A DNA stretch of 64,000 nt from Sphingomonas echinoides ATCC 14820 (GTDB lineage Bacteria; Pseudomonadota; Alphaproteobacteria; Sphingomonadales; Sphingomonadaceae), in assembly GCF_000241465.1 (NCBI RefSeq), contig NZ_JH584235.1:1843842-1907841 (forward strand). Reading direction: 5' to 3'. The translations under genes and the position numbers were made by a program. The notes beneath the pieces were generated by a model. The model worked only from the letters and a program-made list of their open reading frames with translations. It made no database searches and was not told the origin of the DNA. The number at the start of each line of letters is the position of its first letter. The stretch's first letter is position 1. Below are positions 54,697-64,000 of this stretch, one piece after another.

Positions 54697-55425
54697 TCAC
54701 CGGGCCGCGTCCATCGCTGCGCGCATTTGCTGCACGCTGGTCGCCAGCCCGACGAACAGCGCCTCGCCGATCAGGAAATGCCCGATATTGAGCTCGCGCA
54801 CTTGCGGGATCGCCGCGATCGGCGCGACATTGGCATAGGTCAGTCCGTGCCCGGCATGGACCTCAATCCCGTTACGCGCGGCCAGTGCCGCCGCATCCGA
54901 CAAGCGACGCAATTCGACCGCCTGCGCTTCGCCTTCGAGTTCGGCGTAGCGACCGGTATGCAGTTCCACCACCGGTGCCCCCAGACGAATCGCTGCGTCG
55001 ATCTGCCGCGCATCGGCCTCGATGAACAACGACACGCGGATACCCGCCTCACGCAGCGCGGCAACCAAAGGGGCCAGCGTGTCGAACTGACCCGCCGCAT
55101 CCAGCCCGCCCTCGGTCGTCCGCTCCTCACGCTTTTCGGGCACGATGCATGCCGCATGGGGCCGATGCCGCAAGGCGATCGCCAGCATTTCGTCGGTTGC
55201 CGCCATTTCCAGGTTGAGCGGGATCGTCAATTCGGATGACAGCCGCGCGATATCGTCGTCGGTAATGTGCCGCCGATCCTCGCGCAGATGCGCGGTGATG
55301 CCGTCCGCACCCGCTTGCGCCGCCAGCAACGCCGCGCGCACCGGATCGGGATAGCCCGACCCGCGCGCATTGCGGACGGTGGCGACATGGTCGATGTTGA
55401 CGCCGAGGCGCAGGGCCTTGCTCAT
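54697..55425 (-). CDS. pdxJ: pyridoxine 5'-phosphate synthase
   Basis: TIM-barrel enzyme of 242 residues closing the B6 ring. Motifs: [46 protein letters not shown] and [11 protein letters not shown]. Its ATG overlaps the pyrE stop. The product PLP serves enzymes such as ThrC at the end of the window. Confidence 0.97.
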   Translation of the reverse strand: MSKALRLGVNIDHVATVRNARGSGYPDPVRAALLAAQAGADGITAHLREDRRHITDDDIARLSSELTIPLNLEMAATDEMLAIALRHRPHAACIVPEKREERTTEGGLDAAGQFDTLAPLVAALREAGIRVSLFIEADARQIDAAIRLGAPVVELHTGRYAELEGEAQAVELRRLSDAAALAARNGIEVHAGHGLTYANVAPIAAIPQVRELNIGHFLIGEALFVGLATSVQQMRAAMDAAR

Positions 55426-56015
55426 GCCGCGCGGCTCCCCGGCTTGATCGCGGGAATCGCCGCCAATTCGGGCGGCAGCGAATCGGCGGCATAGGTCGGC
55501 ACGTCGAGCCGGATCAGCGGGAAGAACGGCACGCCCAGATCAGCGGTCCCGTTCGAGCGATCGACCAACGCCGCCGCCGCCACCGTCTCGCCGCCCGCGC
55601 GCGCAATCGCGGCGATCGCCTCGCGCGAGGAAAGCCCTGTGGTAACAACGTCTTCCATCATCAACACCGGGGTGCCCGGATCGAGCCGGAAACCGCGGCG
55701 CAGCTCAAACACGCCCTCTGGCCGTTCGAGGAACATCGCGGGCACGCCCAGCGCGCGCGCCATTTCATGTCCGGCAATCACCCCCCCCATAGCGGGCGAC
55801 ACCACGGCGGCGATGCGATCGCGAATCTCGGCCGGGATGCGTACGGCCAGCGCCGTCGCCAGGCGGCTGCCCCGCGCCGGATCCATCAACACGCGCGCGC
55901 ATTGCAAATAGCGCGGCGAGCGCAGGCCGGACGACAGGATGAAATGCCCCTCCAGCAACGCCTCGGCGGCGCGGAATTCGCCCAGAACATCGTCGTCGGT
56001 CATCGTGGTGGTCAT
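55422..56015 (-). CDS. pyrE: orotate phosphoribosyltransferase
   Basis: Pyrimidine biosynthesis enzyme of 197 residues joining orotate to PRPP. Typical segments are [36 protein letters not shown] and the PRPP loop [14 protein letters not shown]. Start ATG 56015 follows an AGGA stretch; ATG 56003 is possible. Divergent from coxB; the roughly 190-base gap should hold both promoters, but I could not assign elements. Confidence 0.96.
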   Translation of the reverse strand: MTTTMTDDDVLGEFRAAEALLEGHFILSSGLRSPRYLQCARVLMDPARGSRLATALAVRIPAEIRDRIAAVVSPAMGGVIAGHEMARALGVPAMFLERPEGVFELRRGFRLDPGTPVLMMEDVVTTGLSSREAIAAIARAGGETVAAAALVDRSNGTADLGVPFFPLIRLDVPTYAADSLPPELAAIPAIKPGSRAA

Positions 56016-56211
56016 CACTTCTGGTCCTGCGGAATGGGATGCCTGATTAGGGTCCGGGGGGCGCTGGTGCAACGATTGCGCCAAAAAAGGTGCCGCGCGG
56101 CTTGAGGCCCCGGCATCGCCTGCGTATAGACACAGGATAGAGGGCACATATCTGCCCCATCCTGCCCCGCACGATCGGGGCGATTGATAGGGGTAGACGC
56201 AGGGGATGCAC

Positions 56212-57243
56212 ATGATCGGGATCAAATCGATCGTACTGGCAGCTGGGCTGGCGATGTTGAGCGTTGGGGCGGCGCAAGCGGCACCCGCTGCGCCAGCCAC
56301 AAAGGCTGTGGCGGCCGCACCCGCCGCAACGGTGTCGCAGGATCCGATGCTCGCGGTCGACGGCGCGCCGGCCATGGCGATCGACCCCAAGGTCGGCCAG
56401 CCGGTTGACGGACTCATCACCATCCAGCCGCAAGTCACCCCCAATGGGCAGCAGGCGCTGTGGTTTCACAACACGCTGCTGATGCCCGTTATTACCGGCA
56501 TTTGTATCCTGGTGCTGGTGCTGCTCGGCTGGGTGGCGCTGCGTTATCGGCGTGCGGCCAATCCGGTCGCCTCGAAGACGTCGCACAACACCATTCTCGA
56601 AGTGTTGTGGACCGGTATTCCGGTGCTGATCCTGCTCGGCCTCGCTTTGCCGTCGATCGGCTTGCTTCAGGCGCAGTACAAGCCCGCGCCCAAGAATGCG
56701 GTGACGCTGAAGGCGATCGGCAACCAATGGTATTGGACCTATCAATATCCCGATCATGGCGGGTTCGAGATCACCTCGAACATGCTCAAGGAAGCGGGGG
56801 AAATCGGCAAGGGCGAACGCGCACGGACCGCGATCGACGGCCCGCGACTGCTCGCTACCGACAATCGCGTGGTGCTGCCGGTCGGCGTGCCGATCCGCCT
56901 GATCACCACCGCCAATGACGTGATCCACAGTTGGGCAATCCCCGCCTTCTGGATCAAGCTCGATGCAGTGCCCGGCCGCCTGAACGAAACCAGCTTCACG
57001 ATCAACAAGCCCGGCGTCTATTTCGGCGTCTGCTCGGAACTGTGCGGCGCGCGGCATGGCTATATGCCGATCACGGTCGAGGCGGTCAGCCCGGCGGTGT
57101 TCGCGCAGTGGATCAAGGCCAAGGGCGGCACCATGCCGGGTGCCGCGCCTGCGCCCGCCGCCGCGCCCGCCACCGCCACCGCTTCGATTGCCACCCCAGG
57201 CGCACCGGCCCCGACCGCTGCCGTCGTCACCGCTGGACAATAA
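56212..57243 (+). CDS. coxB: cytochrome c oxidase subunit II
   Basis: CuA subunit of the aa3 oxidase, 343 residues. A signal peptide ends GAAQAA (about 23), then a Pro/Ala spacer. Two membrane helices (about 92-113 and 130-150) precede the periplasmic cupredoxin domain with [18 protein letters not shown] and the CuA ligands CSELCGARH (C274, C278, H282). A C-terminal Ala/Pro tail is variable. AGGGG is 6 bases from ATG 56212, better than the ATG at 56206. Confidence 0.97.
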   Translation: MIGIKSIVLAAGLAMLSVGAAQAAPAAPATKAVAAAPAATVSQDPMLAVDGAPAMAIDPKVGQPVDGLITIQPQVTPNGQQALWFHNTLLMPVITGICILVLVLLGWVALRYRRAANPVASKTSHNTILEVLWTGIPVLILLGLALPSIGLLQAQYKPAPKNAVTLKAIGNQWYWTYQYPDHGGFEITSNMLKEAGEIGKGERARTAIDGPRLLATDNRVVLPVGVPIRLITTANDVIHSWAIPAFWIKLDAVPGRLNETSFTINKPGVYFGVCSELCGARHGYMPITVEAVSPAVFAQWIKAKGGTMPGAAPAPAAAPATATASIATPGAPAPTAAVVTAGQ

Positions 57244-57246
57244 GCC

Positions 57247-58908
57247 ATGACCGACACCGCCCTCACCCCCAGCGCCTTCGAGGCGCATCATGATGACGCC
57301 CACGCGCATGACACGCATGAAATGTCGTTCTTCGCGCGCTGGTTCATGTCGACCAACCACAAGGACATCGGCACGCTGTACCTGATCTTCGCGATCGTCG
57401 CGGGGATCATCGGTGGCGGCATTTCGGGCCTGATGCGCGCCGAACTGGCGCAGCCGGGCATTCAATATCTCGGCTATTGGGCGAGCTTCCTGCCCGGCGG
57501 CGAGCAGGGCCTCGACCATTCGCTGCACCTGTGGAACGTCCTGATCACCGCGCACGGCATCATCATGGTGTTCTTCATGGTCATGCCCGCAATGATCGGC
57601 GGCTTCGGCAACTGGTTCGTGCCGATCATGATCGGCGCGCCCGACATGGCCTTCCCACGGATGAACAACATCTCGTTCTGGCTGCTCATCCCCGCCTTCA
57701 CGCTGCTGCTCGCCTCGCCCTTCTTCGGCGGCGCGGGTAACGGCTGGACGCTCTACGCGCCGCTCTCGACCTATGGCGAGCCTGGCCCCTCCACCGACAT
57801 GGCGATCCTCGCGCTGCACTTGGCCGGTGCCTCGTCGATCCTCGGCGCGATCAACTTCATCACCACCATCTTCAACATGCGCGCGCCGGGCATGACGCTG
57901 CACAAGATGCCGCTGTTCGTGTGGTCGGTGCTGGTCACTGCCTTCCTGCTGCTGCTGTCGCTGCCGGTGCTGGCTGCGGCGATCACGATGCTGCTGACCG
58001 ATCGCAATTTCGGCACCACCTTCTTCGATCCCGCCGGTGGCGGCGACCCGATCCTGTACCAGCATCTGTTCTGGTTCTTCGGCCACCCCGAAGTCTACAT
58101 CATGATCCTGCCGGGCTTCGGCATCGTCAGCCAGGTGATCTCGACCTTCTCGAAAAAGCCCGTCTTCGGCTATCTCGGCATGGCGTACGCGATGGTCGCG
58201 ATCGGCGTGGTCGGCTTCGTCGTGTGGGCGCACCACATGTTCACGACGGGCCTCAGCGTCAACACCAAGATGTACTTCACCGCCGCCACGATGGTGATTG
58301 CGGTGCCGACCGGCATCAAGATCTTCTCCTGGATCGCGACGATGTGGGGCGGCTCGCTCACCTTCAAGACGCCAATGCTGTGGGCGATCGGCTTCATCTT
58401 CATGTTCACCGTCGGCGGCGTCACCGGCGTGGTGCTCGCCAATGGCGGCATCGACGATTACATGCAGGACAGCTATTATGTGGTGGCGCATTTCCACTAT
58501 GTGCTGTCGCTGGGCGCGGTCTTCTCGCTCTTCTCGGGTTTCTATTACTGGTTCCCGAAAATGACCGGCAAGATGTACAATGAGTTTCTCGGCCAGTTGC
58601 ATTACTGGGTCTTCTTCGCCGGCGTGAACTTGCTGTTCTTCCCGATGCACTTCCTCGGCCTGCAGAACATGCAGCGCCGCGTGCCGGATTACACCGATGG
58701 CCTCGCGCATTGGAACTGGGTCGCCAGCATCGGCTATGCCGTCATGGCGGTCGGGATGGGTGTGTTCTTCGTCAACCTGATCTGGTCGTTGCTCGCGGGC
58801 AAGAAGGCGGGCGACAATCCGTGGGGCGAAGGCGCGACCACGCTCGAATGGACGCTGTCGAGCCCGCCACCTTACCACCAGTTCGAAACGCTGCCCAAGA
58901 TCGATTGA
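57247..58908 (+). CDS. ctaD: cytochrome c oxidase subunit I
   Basis: Catalytic heme a/a3-CuB subunit of 553 residues with twelve helices. It starts [19 protein letters not shown], with low-spin heme ligand in [25 protein letters not shown]. The CuB/Tyr cross-link region is [18 protein letters not shown], then [10 protein letters not shown], and the heme ligands are in [16 protein letters not shown]. The K- and D-channel positions look normal, as in A-type oxidases. A hairpin terminator lies right after the stop. Confidence 0.98.
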   Translation: MTDTALTPSAFEAHHDDAHAHDTHEMSFFARWFMSTNHKDIGTLYLIFAIVAGIIGGGISGLMRAELAQPGIQYLGYWASFLPGGEQGLDHSLHLWNVLITAHGIIMVFFMVMPAMIGGFGNWFVPIMIGAPDMAFPRMNNISFWLLIPAFTLLLASPFFGGAGNGWTLYAPLSTYGEPGPSTDMAILALHLAGASSILGAINFITTIFNMRAPGMTLHKMPLFVWSVLVTAFLLLLSLPVLAAAITMLLTDRNFGTTFFDPAGGGDPILYQHLFWFFGHPEVYIMILPGFGIVSQVISTFSKKPVFGYLGMAYAMVAIGVVGFVVWAHHMFTTGLSVNTKMYFTAATMVIAVPTGIKIFSWIATMWGGSLTFKTPMLWAIGFIFMFTVGGVTGVVLANGGIDDYMQDSYYVVAHFHYVLSLGAVFSLFSGFYYWFPKMTGKMYNEFLGQLHYWVFFAGVNLLFFPMHFLGLQNMQRRVPDYTDGLAHWNWVASIGYAVMAVGMGVFFVNLIWSLLAGKKAGDNPWGEGATTLEWTLSSPPPYHQFETLPKID

Positions 58909-58915
58909 TGTAATC

Positions 58916-58949
58916 CCCCTCCCGCGTGCGGGAGGGGACGTTTCTTTTT
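58916..58949 (+). terminator. repeat-derived terminator after ctaD
   Basis: CCCCTCCCGCGTGCGGGAGG.. forms a 10-bp hairpin (58916-58937) followed by ACGTTTCTTTTT. The hairpin is one of three CCCTCCCGC/GCGGGAGGG palindromes in the 142-base ctaD-ctaB gap, so the terminator seems to be built from the repeat. It may lower expression of the assembly genes relative to the oxidase subunits. Confidence 0.65.
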
Positions 58950-59038
58950 CCCCTCCCGCTTGCGGGAGGGGCTAGGGGAGGGCCATGAACGCCCACCCGA
59001 CACCGCCCTCCCCCAACCCCTCCCGCAAGCGGGAGGGG
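58950..59038. repeat. compound palindromic repeat (CCCCTCCCGC type)
   Basis: CCCCTCCCGCTTGCGGGAGG.. (58950-58971) and CCCCTCCCGCAAGCGGGAGG.. (59017-59038) are inverted copies of one another, each itself a hairpin. They enclose a short core with CTAGGGGAGGGC and GCCCTCCCCCAA arms. The element ends 12 bases before the ctaB start and its GGGAGGGGAGG serves as the ctaB Shine-Dalgarno region. Confidence 0.82.
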
Positions 59039-59050
59039 AGGATCGATTCC

Positions 59051-59956
59051 ATGACCACTGCCACCATGCCGAGCACCACCCTCCCCGCCGACTGGCGCGA
59101 TTTCTTCGCGCTGACAAAGCCGCGGGTGATGCGTTCGGTCGTGCTGACCGGGCTGTGCGGCATGCTGGCCGCGCCGGTGCATTTGCCGTTCGCGCTCGGC
59201 TTCACCGCCATCCTGTGCATCGCGCTGGCGGCGGGTGCGGCGGGCGCGCTTAACCAATGGTATGAATCGGATATCGATGCGCTGATGAAGCGCACCGCCA
59301 AGCGCCCGCTGCCCGCGGGCAAGATGGACCGCGAGACCGCGCTCCATTTCGGCGTCGGGCTGGGCGTGTTCTCGGTGCTGCTGATGGGCCTGGCGATCGG
59401 CCTGCTCGCGGCTGTTCTGCTGGCGGTGTCGATCCTGTTCTACGTCCTGATCTATACCGTCGGCCTCAAGCGGCTGACCCCGCAGAACATCGTCATTGGC
59501 GGGGCCGCCGGGGCCTTTCCGCCGCTGATCGGCTGGGTCGCCGCCACCGGCAGCCTTTCAACGCTGCCGCTGCTGATGTTCGCGATCATCTTCCTGTGGA
59601 CCCCACCGCATAGCTGGGCGCTGGCGCTGCTGATTCGCGACGATTACGCCAAAGGCGGCGTGCCGATGCTCCCGGTGGTGGCGAGCGCCGCCACCACGCG
59701 CTGGCAAATGCTGTTCTACGCGGTGCTGATGGCCGCTGCCGCCGTTTCGCCTTGGGCGCTCGGGCTGGCCGGGATCCCCTATGGCGCGGTCGCTACGATC
59801 GGCTCGGCGGTGTTCCTCGCCCTCACGCTCTGGGTCGTGGTCGCGCGGGCGGGCACGCCCGCCGAAATGAAGGCCGAACGCTTCCTGTTCGTCTATTCGA
59901 TCGGCTATATTCTGATGATCTTTATCTCCCTCGCAGTCGATCGGCTCATCGCATGA
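59051..59956 (+). CDS. ctaB: protoheme IX farnesyltransferase
   Basis: UbiA-family membrane enzyme (CyoE/CtaB) making heme O, 301 residues with nine helices. Conserved segments are [17 protein letters not shown], the prenyl-diphosphate-binding [21 protein letters not shown] and the second Asp-rich loop [18 protein letters not shown] 59051 follows a GGGGAGGA stretch; the 22-codon extension to 58985 is only translated repeat sequence and is rejected. Confidence 0.96.
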   Translation: MTTATMPSTTLPADWRDFFALTKPRVMRSVVLTGLCGMLAAPVHLPFALGFTAILCIALAAGAAGALNQWYESDIDALMKRTAKRPLPAGKMDRETALHFGVGLGVFSVLLMGLAIGLLAAVLLAVSILFYVLIYTVGLKRLTPQNIVIGGAAGAFPPLIGWVAATGSLSTLPLLMFAIIFLWTPPHSWALALLIRDDYAKGGVPMLPVVASAATTRWQMLFYAVLMAAAAVSPWALGLAGIPYGAVATIGSAVFLALTLWVVVARAGTPAEMKAERFLFVYSIGYILMIFISLAVDRLIA

Positions 59957-60093
59957 CCCCGGACCCGCACAGCGACCTCGTCCGCAAGCGCCAGCGCAGC
60001 CGCGCCACCGCGCTCGCTTTGCTGCTCGGGGCGTTCGTCGTTTTGGTGTTTGCGATCAGCATCGCCAAGATCCAGGCGGGGATGCCGCACTGA
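59953..60093 (+). CDS. small CoxF-like cytochrome oxidase operon protein
   Basis: Protein of 46 residues with a basic N-terminus ([13 protein letters not shown]) and one membrane helix ([21 protein letters not shown]). Its ATG overlaps the ctaB stop and its TGA shares a base with the ctaG start, so it is embedded in the operon. Proteins of this size and shape at this position in alphaproteobacteria are called CoxF; the function is not established. Easily missed because of size. Confidence 0.8.
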   Translation: MTPDPHSDLVRKRQRSRATALALLLGAFVVLVFAISIAKIQAGMPH

Positions 60094-60632
60094 TGGTGAT
60101 CGACCGCAAACTGCGCACGGCGTTGTTCGCGGTCGCGGGCATTTGCTTCATGAGCGGGCTCGGCTGGGCGAGCATCCCGCTCTATCGCCTGTTCTGCCAG
60201 GCGACCGGCCTCAACGGCACCACGCAGCGCGGGCTGGTCGCGCCGGGCGCGGTCAACCGCCAGATCCGCATCGATTTCGACACCAATGTCGCCCCGCACA
60301 TGCCGTGGAAGTTCGCGCCCGAGCATCCGTCCGAAACCGTCGATATTGGCGGGCGCGACATGGCGTTCTTCACCGCGACCAACACATCAGACCATCCGAT
60401 CACGGGCACCGCGACCTACAACGTCACCCCGGCGCAAGCGGGCAAATATTTCACCAAAATCCAGTGCTTCTGTTTCACCCAGCAAACGCTGAAACCGGGC
60501 GAAACCGCGCGCATGCCAGTGATCTTCTTCGTCGACCCGAAGATCCTCGCCGATCCGGATGCGAACGACGTGCAGACGATTACACTCAGTTACACTTTTT
60601 ACCCGGTGGATTCCACCAAAGCCAAGAGCTAG
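60093..60632 (+). CDS. ctaG: cytochrome c oxidase assembly protein CtaG (Cox11)
   Basis: Copper chaperone of 179 residues delivering CuB to subunit I. One N-terminal membrane helix leads into a periplasmic immunoglobulin-like domain with SIPLYRLFCQATG (conserved Cys) and the copper-binding KIQCFCFTQQTL (Cys-Phe-Cys). The family sequence PWKFAPEH is present. Start overlaps the coxF-like stop by one base. Confidence 0.96.
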   Translation: MVIDRKLRTALFAVAGICFMSGLGWASIPLYRLFCQATGLNGTTQRGLVAPGAVNRQIRIDFDTNVAPHMPWKFAPEHPSETVDIGGRDMAFFTATNTSDHPITGTATYNVTPAQAGKYFTKIQCFCFTQQTLKPGETARMPVIFFVDPKILADPDANDVQTITLSYTFYPVDSTKAKS

Positions 60633-60662
60633 AACCGAACGACAAAAGAGGACGAGGGACAG

Positions 60663-61520
60663 ATGGCCGGCGCCAAGAACCACGATTACCACATCCTTCC
60701 CCCCAGCATCTGGCCCTTGGCCGGGGCGATGGCGGCGCTCGCCATGGCATCGGGCGGCATCATGTGGATGCATTCGGCGGCCGGGGGCGGCGCGGTCTTC
60801 TTCGCTGGCGTCGCGGGCGTGCTGGCGGTGATGTACGGCTGGTGGCGCCAGGTCATCCTCGAGGCGCATGCGGGCGACCATACCCCGGTCGTGCAGTTGC
60901 ACCTGCGCTACGGCATGATCCTGTTCATCGCCTCCGAAGTGATGTTCTTCGTCGGCTGGTTCTGGGCCTTCTTCGATTTTTCGCTGTTCCCCGCGCACAT
61001 CGTCTACGATTCGGTGACCAAGACCGCTTCGGTCGCCGCCGATGTGGCGGCGCAATGGCCGCCCAAGGGCCTGGAAGTCATCGACGCCTTCCGCTTCCCG
61101 CTGCTCAACACGCTGATCCTGTTGACCAGCGGCACCACCATCACCTGGGCGCACCACGCGCTCATCCATGGCGACCGTGACGGCCTGAAGAAGGGCCTGT
61201 GGGTCACGATCATCCTGGGCCTGCTGTTCAGTTCGATCCAGGCCTATGAATATGCCGACGCGCCCTTCCCCTTTAAGGGGCTGAACTATGGCGCGTCCTT
61301 CTTCATGGCGACCGGTTTCCACGGCTTTCACGTGATGATCGGCACCATCTTCCTGATCGTGTGCCAGATCCGCGTCTATCGCGGCGATTTCACCCCGCAG
61401 CAGCATTTCGGCTTCGAAGCCGCCGCCTGGTATTGGCATTTCGTCGACGTGGTGTGGCTGTTCCTGTTCGTCTCCATCTATGTCTGGGGTGGCTGGGGCG
61501 CGCCCATCCACGCCGGCTGA
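60663..61520 (+). CDS. ctaE: cytochrome c oxidase subunit III
   Basis: Seven-helix subunit of the aa3 oxidase, 285 residues. It starts AGAKNHDYHILPPSIWPL and includes RYGMILFIASEVMFFVGWFWAFFD, INPUT-like helix GTTITWAHHALIHGD, ATGFHGFHVMIGTIFL and EAAAWYWHFVDVVWLFLF. AGAGGACGAGG precedes ATG 60663. Subunit III stabilises the enzyme and the D-channel proton supply. Confidence 0.97.
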   Translation: MAGAKNHDYHILPPSIWPLAGAMAALAMASGGIMWMHSAAGGGAVFFAGVAGVLAVMYGWWRQVILEAHAGDHTPVVQLHLRYGMILFIASEVMFFVGWFWAFFDFSLFPAHIVYDSVTKTASVAADVAAQWPPKGLEVIDAFRFPLLNTLILLTSGTTITWAHHALIHGDRDGLKKGLWVTIILGLLFSSIQAYEYADAPFPFKGLNYGASFFMATGFHGFHVMIGTIFLIVCQIRVYRGDFTPQQHFGFEAAAWYWHFVDVVWLFLFVSIYVWGGWGAPIHAG

Positions 61521-61530
61521 TCGCGATCCG

Positions 61531-61938
61531 ATGACCGAAGTGCGGGCCGAGGCCGTAACGCCGACGCCCGAACCGGCCCCCGTGCCCGCCGCGTTCAAGG
61601 GCCTGTGCCCACGCTGCGGCGCACCGGGCCTGTACAAGGGCTGGCTCGCTTTTGCTGATCGCTGCCCGGCATGCGGGCTTGATTACACCCGCTTCAATGT
61701 CGGGGACGGCCCCGCCGCGCTGCTGGTGCTGCTGCTCGGCGCGATCGTGGTGGGCGCAGCGATCACCATCCAATTGACGCTCGCCCCGCCAATCTGGCTT
61801 CAACTCATCCTCTGGGTGCCGGTGACCATCGCCGCGGTGATCGGTGCCTTGCGCGTCGCCAAGGCCGCCTTGCTCGGCTCCGAATATCGCACCGCCGCGC
61901 GCGAGGGGTGCATAACCCCAGGCACCCCCAAACCATGA
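61531..61938 (+). CDS. DUF983 family membrane protein
   Basis: Protein of 135 residues with an N-terminal zinc ribbon (CPRCGAPGLYKG ... DRCPACGLDY) and two membrane helices (about 58-82 and 90-108). DUF983 proteins are regular members of alphaproteobacterial cox operons, between subunit III and SURF1, with unknown function; a role in metal or oxidase assembly is plausible. Start ATG 61531 after the ctaE stop; the frame is open into ctaE. Its TGA overlaps the surf1 ATG. Confidence 0.88.
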   Translation: MTEVRAEAVTPTPEPAPVPAAFKGLCPRCGAPGLYKGWLAFADRCPACGLDYTRFNVGDGPAALLVLLLGAIVVGAAITIQLTLAPPIWLQLILWVPVTIAAVIGALRVAKAALLGSEYRTAAREGCITPGTPKP

Positions 61939-62573
61939 AGCGCATTCCCGTTCTGCCGACCCTGCTCGTCGCCCTCGCCATCGCCGCGATGATCGGGCTC
62001 GGCATCTGGCAATTGCAGCGCCGCGCCGAGAAGGAAGCGCAGCTCGTCCAGTACGCCCGCAACATCACGCTGCCGCCAATCGCCTTCCCGCGCATCCCGG
62101 TCGATGAGGATGGCAGCCTGCTGTTCCGCCGCGCCAGCGCCTTCTGCCTGGAGCCGGTCAGCTTTCGCATCGAAGGCGGGCGCAATGCGCGCGGCGGCAC
62201 CGGCTGGCGACAGATCGCCGAATGCCGCACCGGCGCGGAAGGGCCGGGCTTCACCGTGCAGATCGGCTTCGGCAATGACCCGCACGCCAAGCCGAACTGG
62301 AAGGGCGGTCCGGTGCGCGGCTATATCTCGCACCTCCCCGGCCATGCCCCATTGATCGCCTCAGCACTCGGCGCTGCCCCCAAGATGCTGATGCTCGTCG
62401 CCGATCCCCCCGCCGCCGGGCTCGACCCCAATCCCGCGCCCGATCTGTCGGCGGTGCCCAACAATCACCTCGCTTATGCGGTGCAATGGTTCATCTTCGC
62501 CGGACTCGCCGCCATCATCTATGCGCTGGCGCTCCGGCGGCGGACGGTTGCCCCGGCGGCTCCACCTCGCTAA
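61935..62573 (+). CDS. SURF1 family cytochrome oxidase assembly protein
   Basis: Membrane protein of 212 residues with one helix at each end (LVALAIAAMIGLGIWQLQRRAEK, and AYAVQWFIFAGLAAIIYALALR) and a periplasmic domain between. These terminal motifs (GxWQLxRxxxK, YAxxWFxxA) define SURF1, which helps insert heme a into subunit I. The middle is divergent and contains two Cys (AFCLEP, AECRTG). Overlaps DUF983 by 4 bases. Confidence 0.92.
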   Translation: MKRIPVLPTLLVALAIAAMIGLGIWQLQRRAEKEAQLVQYARNITLPPIAFPRIPVDEDGSLLFRRASAFCLEPVSFRIEGGRNARGGTGWRQIAECRTGAEGPGFTVQIGFGNDPHAKPNWKGGPVRGYISHLPGHAPLIASALGAAPKMLMLVADPPAAGLDPNPAPDLSAVPNNHLAYAVQWFIFAGLAAIIYALALRRRTVAPAAPPR

Positions 62574-62584
62574 CCGCAGGGGTC

Positions 62585-63985
62585 ATGCGCTACACAAGCA
62601 CGCGCGGCTCCGCGCCCACCCTCGATTTCCGCGACGTCACGCTCGCGGGCCTGGCCAAAGACGGCGGCCTCTATCTGCCCGAAAGCTGGCCACGCTTCTC
62701 GACCGAGCAGATCGCGGCGTTGCGCGGCCTGTCCTATGTCGACACCGCCGTCGCGGTGATGCTGCCCTTTGTCGAGGGCACACTCAGCGAAGCCGATCTG
62801 CGCGACCTCTGCACCCAGGCCTATGGCCGCTTCGCCCATGCCGCCGTCGTGCCGCTGGTCCAGCTCGATCCGCAAAACTGGCTGCTGGAGCTGTTCCACG
62901 GCCCGACGCTCGCCTTCAAGGACGTCGCGCTGCAATTGCTCGGGCTGCTGTTCGAGCGCTTCCTCACCGGCAGCAGCCAGCAAGTCACCGTGATCGGCGC
63001 GACCTCGGGCGATACCGGCTCCGCCGCGATCGATGCGCTGGCGGGACGCGCCGGGGTCGATGTGTTCATGCTCCACCCCAAGGGCCGTGTGTCGGAGGTG
63101 CAGCGCCGCCAGATGACCACCGTCATCGCCCCCAACATCCACAATATCGCGCTGGAGGATGCCAGCTTCGACGATGCGCAGGCGCTGGTGAAGGCGATGT
63201 TCAACGACGAGGCTTTCTCGAGCAAATTCGCGCTGTCGGCGGTCAATTCGATCAACTGGGCGCGGCTGATGGCGCAAGTGGTCTATTATTTCTACGCCGC
63301 AGTGCGTCTGGGCGCGCCCGAGCGTCCCGTCGCCTTTTCGGTGCCGACCGGCAATTTCGGGGACGTGTTTGCAGGCTATGTCGCCGCCAAGATGGGCCTG
63401 CCCGTCGCCAAATTGATCGTCGCGACCAACGTCAACGACATCCTCCACCGTGCGCTCAGCGCCGGCGATTATTCGCAAGGTATCGTCGTGCCCACGCCGA
63501 GCCCGTCGATGGACATTCAGGTGTCGAGCAATTTCGAGCGGCTGCTGTTCGATCTCGGTGGCCGCGACGGTGCCGCGCTCGCCGAGCAGATGCGCGGCTT
63601 CGAAGCAACCAAGGCAATGCGGCTGACCAACGCCCAGCGCGAAGGCGCCGCCGCTTTGTTCGGCAGCGACCGCGTCGATCTGGACGACATGGCGCTGGCG
63701 ATGCGCTGGGCCTATGAAGCGAGCGCGCAAGTCATCGATCCGCACACCGCGATCGGCCTCGCCGCCGCACGCCGTGCCGGGCTTCCCGTCGATGTGCCGG
63801 TGGTGACACTGGCAACCGCCCACCCCGCCAAATTCGGCGACGCGGTCGAACGCGCCACCGGCCAGCGCCCCGCGCTTCCCGCCCGCATCGGCGATCTGCT
63901 CGATCGCGAGGAACGCTACGCCTCGCTGCCGGGCACGTTCGAAGCGGTCACCGCCTATATCGCCGACCGCGCGAGCGCGCGGTGA
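62585..63985 (+). CDS. thrC: threonine synthase
   Basis: PLP enzyme of 466 residues converting O-phosphohomoserine to threonine. It begins MRYTSTRGSAPTLDFRDVTL. The PLP lysine is K112 in FHGPTLAFKDVALQ; phosphate/PLP binding loops are GATSGDTGSAA and VPTGNFGDVFAGY. AGGGG precedes ATG 62585; the frame opens earlier inside surf1. Its place 11 bases behind surf1 is a common sphingomonad arrangement even though its role is unrelated to respiration. Confidence 0.96.
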   Translation: MRYTSTRGSAPTLDFRDVTLAGLAKDGGLYLPESWPRFSTEQIAALRGLSYVDTAVAVMLPFVEGTLSEADLRDLCTQAYGRFAHAAVVPLVQLDPQNWLLELFHGPTLAFKDVALQLLGLLFERFLTGSSQQVTVIGATSGDTGSAAIDALAGRAGVDVFMLHPKGRVSEVQRRQMTTVIAPNIHNIALEDASFDDAQALVKAMFNDEAFSSKFALSAVNSINWARLMAQVVYYFYAAVRLGAPERPVAFSVPTGNFGDVFAGYVAAKMGLPVAKLIVATNVNDILHRALSAGDYSQGIVVPTPSPSMDIQVSSNFERLLFDLGGRDGAALAEQMRGFEATKAMRLTNAQREGAAALFGSDRVDLDDMALAMRWAYEASAQVIDPHTAIGLAAARRAGLPVDVPVVTLATAHPAKFGDAVERATGQRPALPARIGDLLDREERYASLPGTFEAVTAYIADRASAR

Positions 63986-64000
63986 GCGTGGTCACGCCCT
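63982..64000 (+). CDS. possible start of the next gene (cut by window edge)
   Basis: A GTG at 63982 overlaps the thrC stop (GTGA) and opens a frame reading MSVVTP before the window ends. The overlap style matches many junctions in this window, but six codons cannot show what it encodes. Confidence 0.3.

Noticed and set aside
56047..58878. 943-codon open frame antisense to coxB and ctaD
   Set aside because: It is a shadow frame created by high GC and codon bias opposite the oxidase genes; its translation is His/Arg/Asp-rich low-complexity sequence with no domain.

Overview
The window is a high-GC chromosomal segment from an alphaproteobacterium, most likely Sphingomonas or a close relative in the Sphingomonadaceae. 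The evidence is the gene order rnd-lptC-lptA-lptB-rpoN, a sugar-polymer locus pairing a TonB-dependent receptor with a tryptophan-halogenase-like flavoprotein, the cox operon order coxB-ctaD-ctaB-coxF-ctaG-ctaE-DUF983-surf1-thrC, and the divK/DUF3572/rpmG neighbourhood. Coding density is very high. Many neighbouring genes share an ATGA or GTGA stop/start overlap. I saw no tRNA, rRNA, CRISPR array, transposase or phage gene.

Layout. (1) 1-8858: a plant-polysaccharide (arabinoxylan-type) utilisation locus: the C-terminus of a TonB-dependent receptor, a halogenase-like protein, a GH3 beta-xylosidase/glucosidase, a GH51 arabinofuranosidase and a sialate-O-acetylesterase-type esterase. (2) 8898-14067: rpoN and the lipopolysaccharide-export genes lptB, lptA and lptC behind RNase D, then a TerC-like membrane protein. 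(3) 14274-20156: a double cold-shock-domain protein with a glycine-rich head, a thioredoxin-like protein, a tiny secreted protein in a low-GC pocket, proline iminopeptidase, ATP-dependent DNA ligase, a phosphoesterase and Dps. (4) 20265-29611: a GDT1-like membrane protein, ribosomal protein L33, divK and DUF3572 (pleD is missing from between divK and rpmG), a HAD/RidA pair, small metabolic genes, ispG, a membrane acyltransferase and isoaspartyl peptidase. (5) 29685-33011: S1/P1 nuclease and an SPFH/ribbon-helix-helix/membrane-protein/hydrolase operon whose promoter carries a perfect 20-bp palindrome. (6) 33174-37743: the complete ybgC-tolQ-tolR-tolA-tolB-pal envelope operon. (7) 37840-43257: an ABC exporter, a nitronate monooxygenase and an unrecognised two-gene pair. 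(8) 43276-56015: lysC, ubiG, an osmolyte ABC importer with fused permease and binding protein, an SDR, phhB, ccmAB, a glycosyltransferase, maiA, an AI-2E-family permease, lepB, acpS, pdxJ and pyrE. (9) 56212-63985: the aa3 cytochrome c oxidase operon with its assembly factors, ending in thrC.

Intergenic gaps repeatedly hold palindromic elements of at least four sequence types. Some are built as two small hairpins facing each other. In places they abut or supply the ribosome-binding region of a gene (rpoN, ctaB) or act as a terminator (ctaD).

The most novel candidates are the uncharacterised protein pair at 41479-43257 and the SPFH/RHH operon with its operator-like palindrome. Other points worth attention are the dyad over the cold-shock promoter, the loss of pleD, and the halogenase-like gene inside a polysaccharide locus. 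No sequence search could be run, so family names rest on recognised motifs and gene order.
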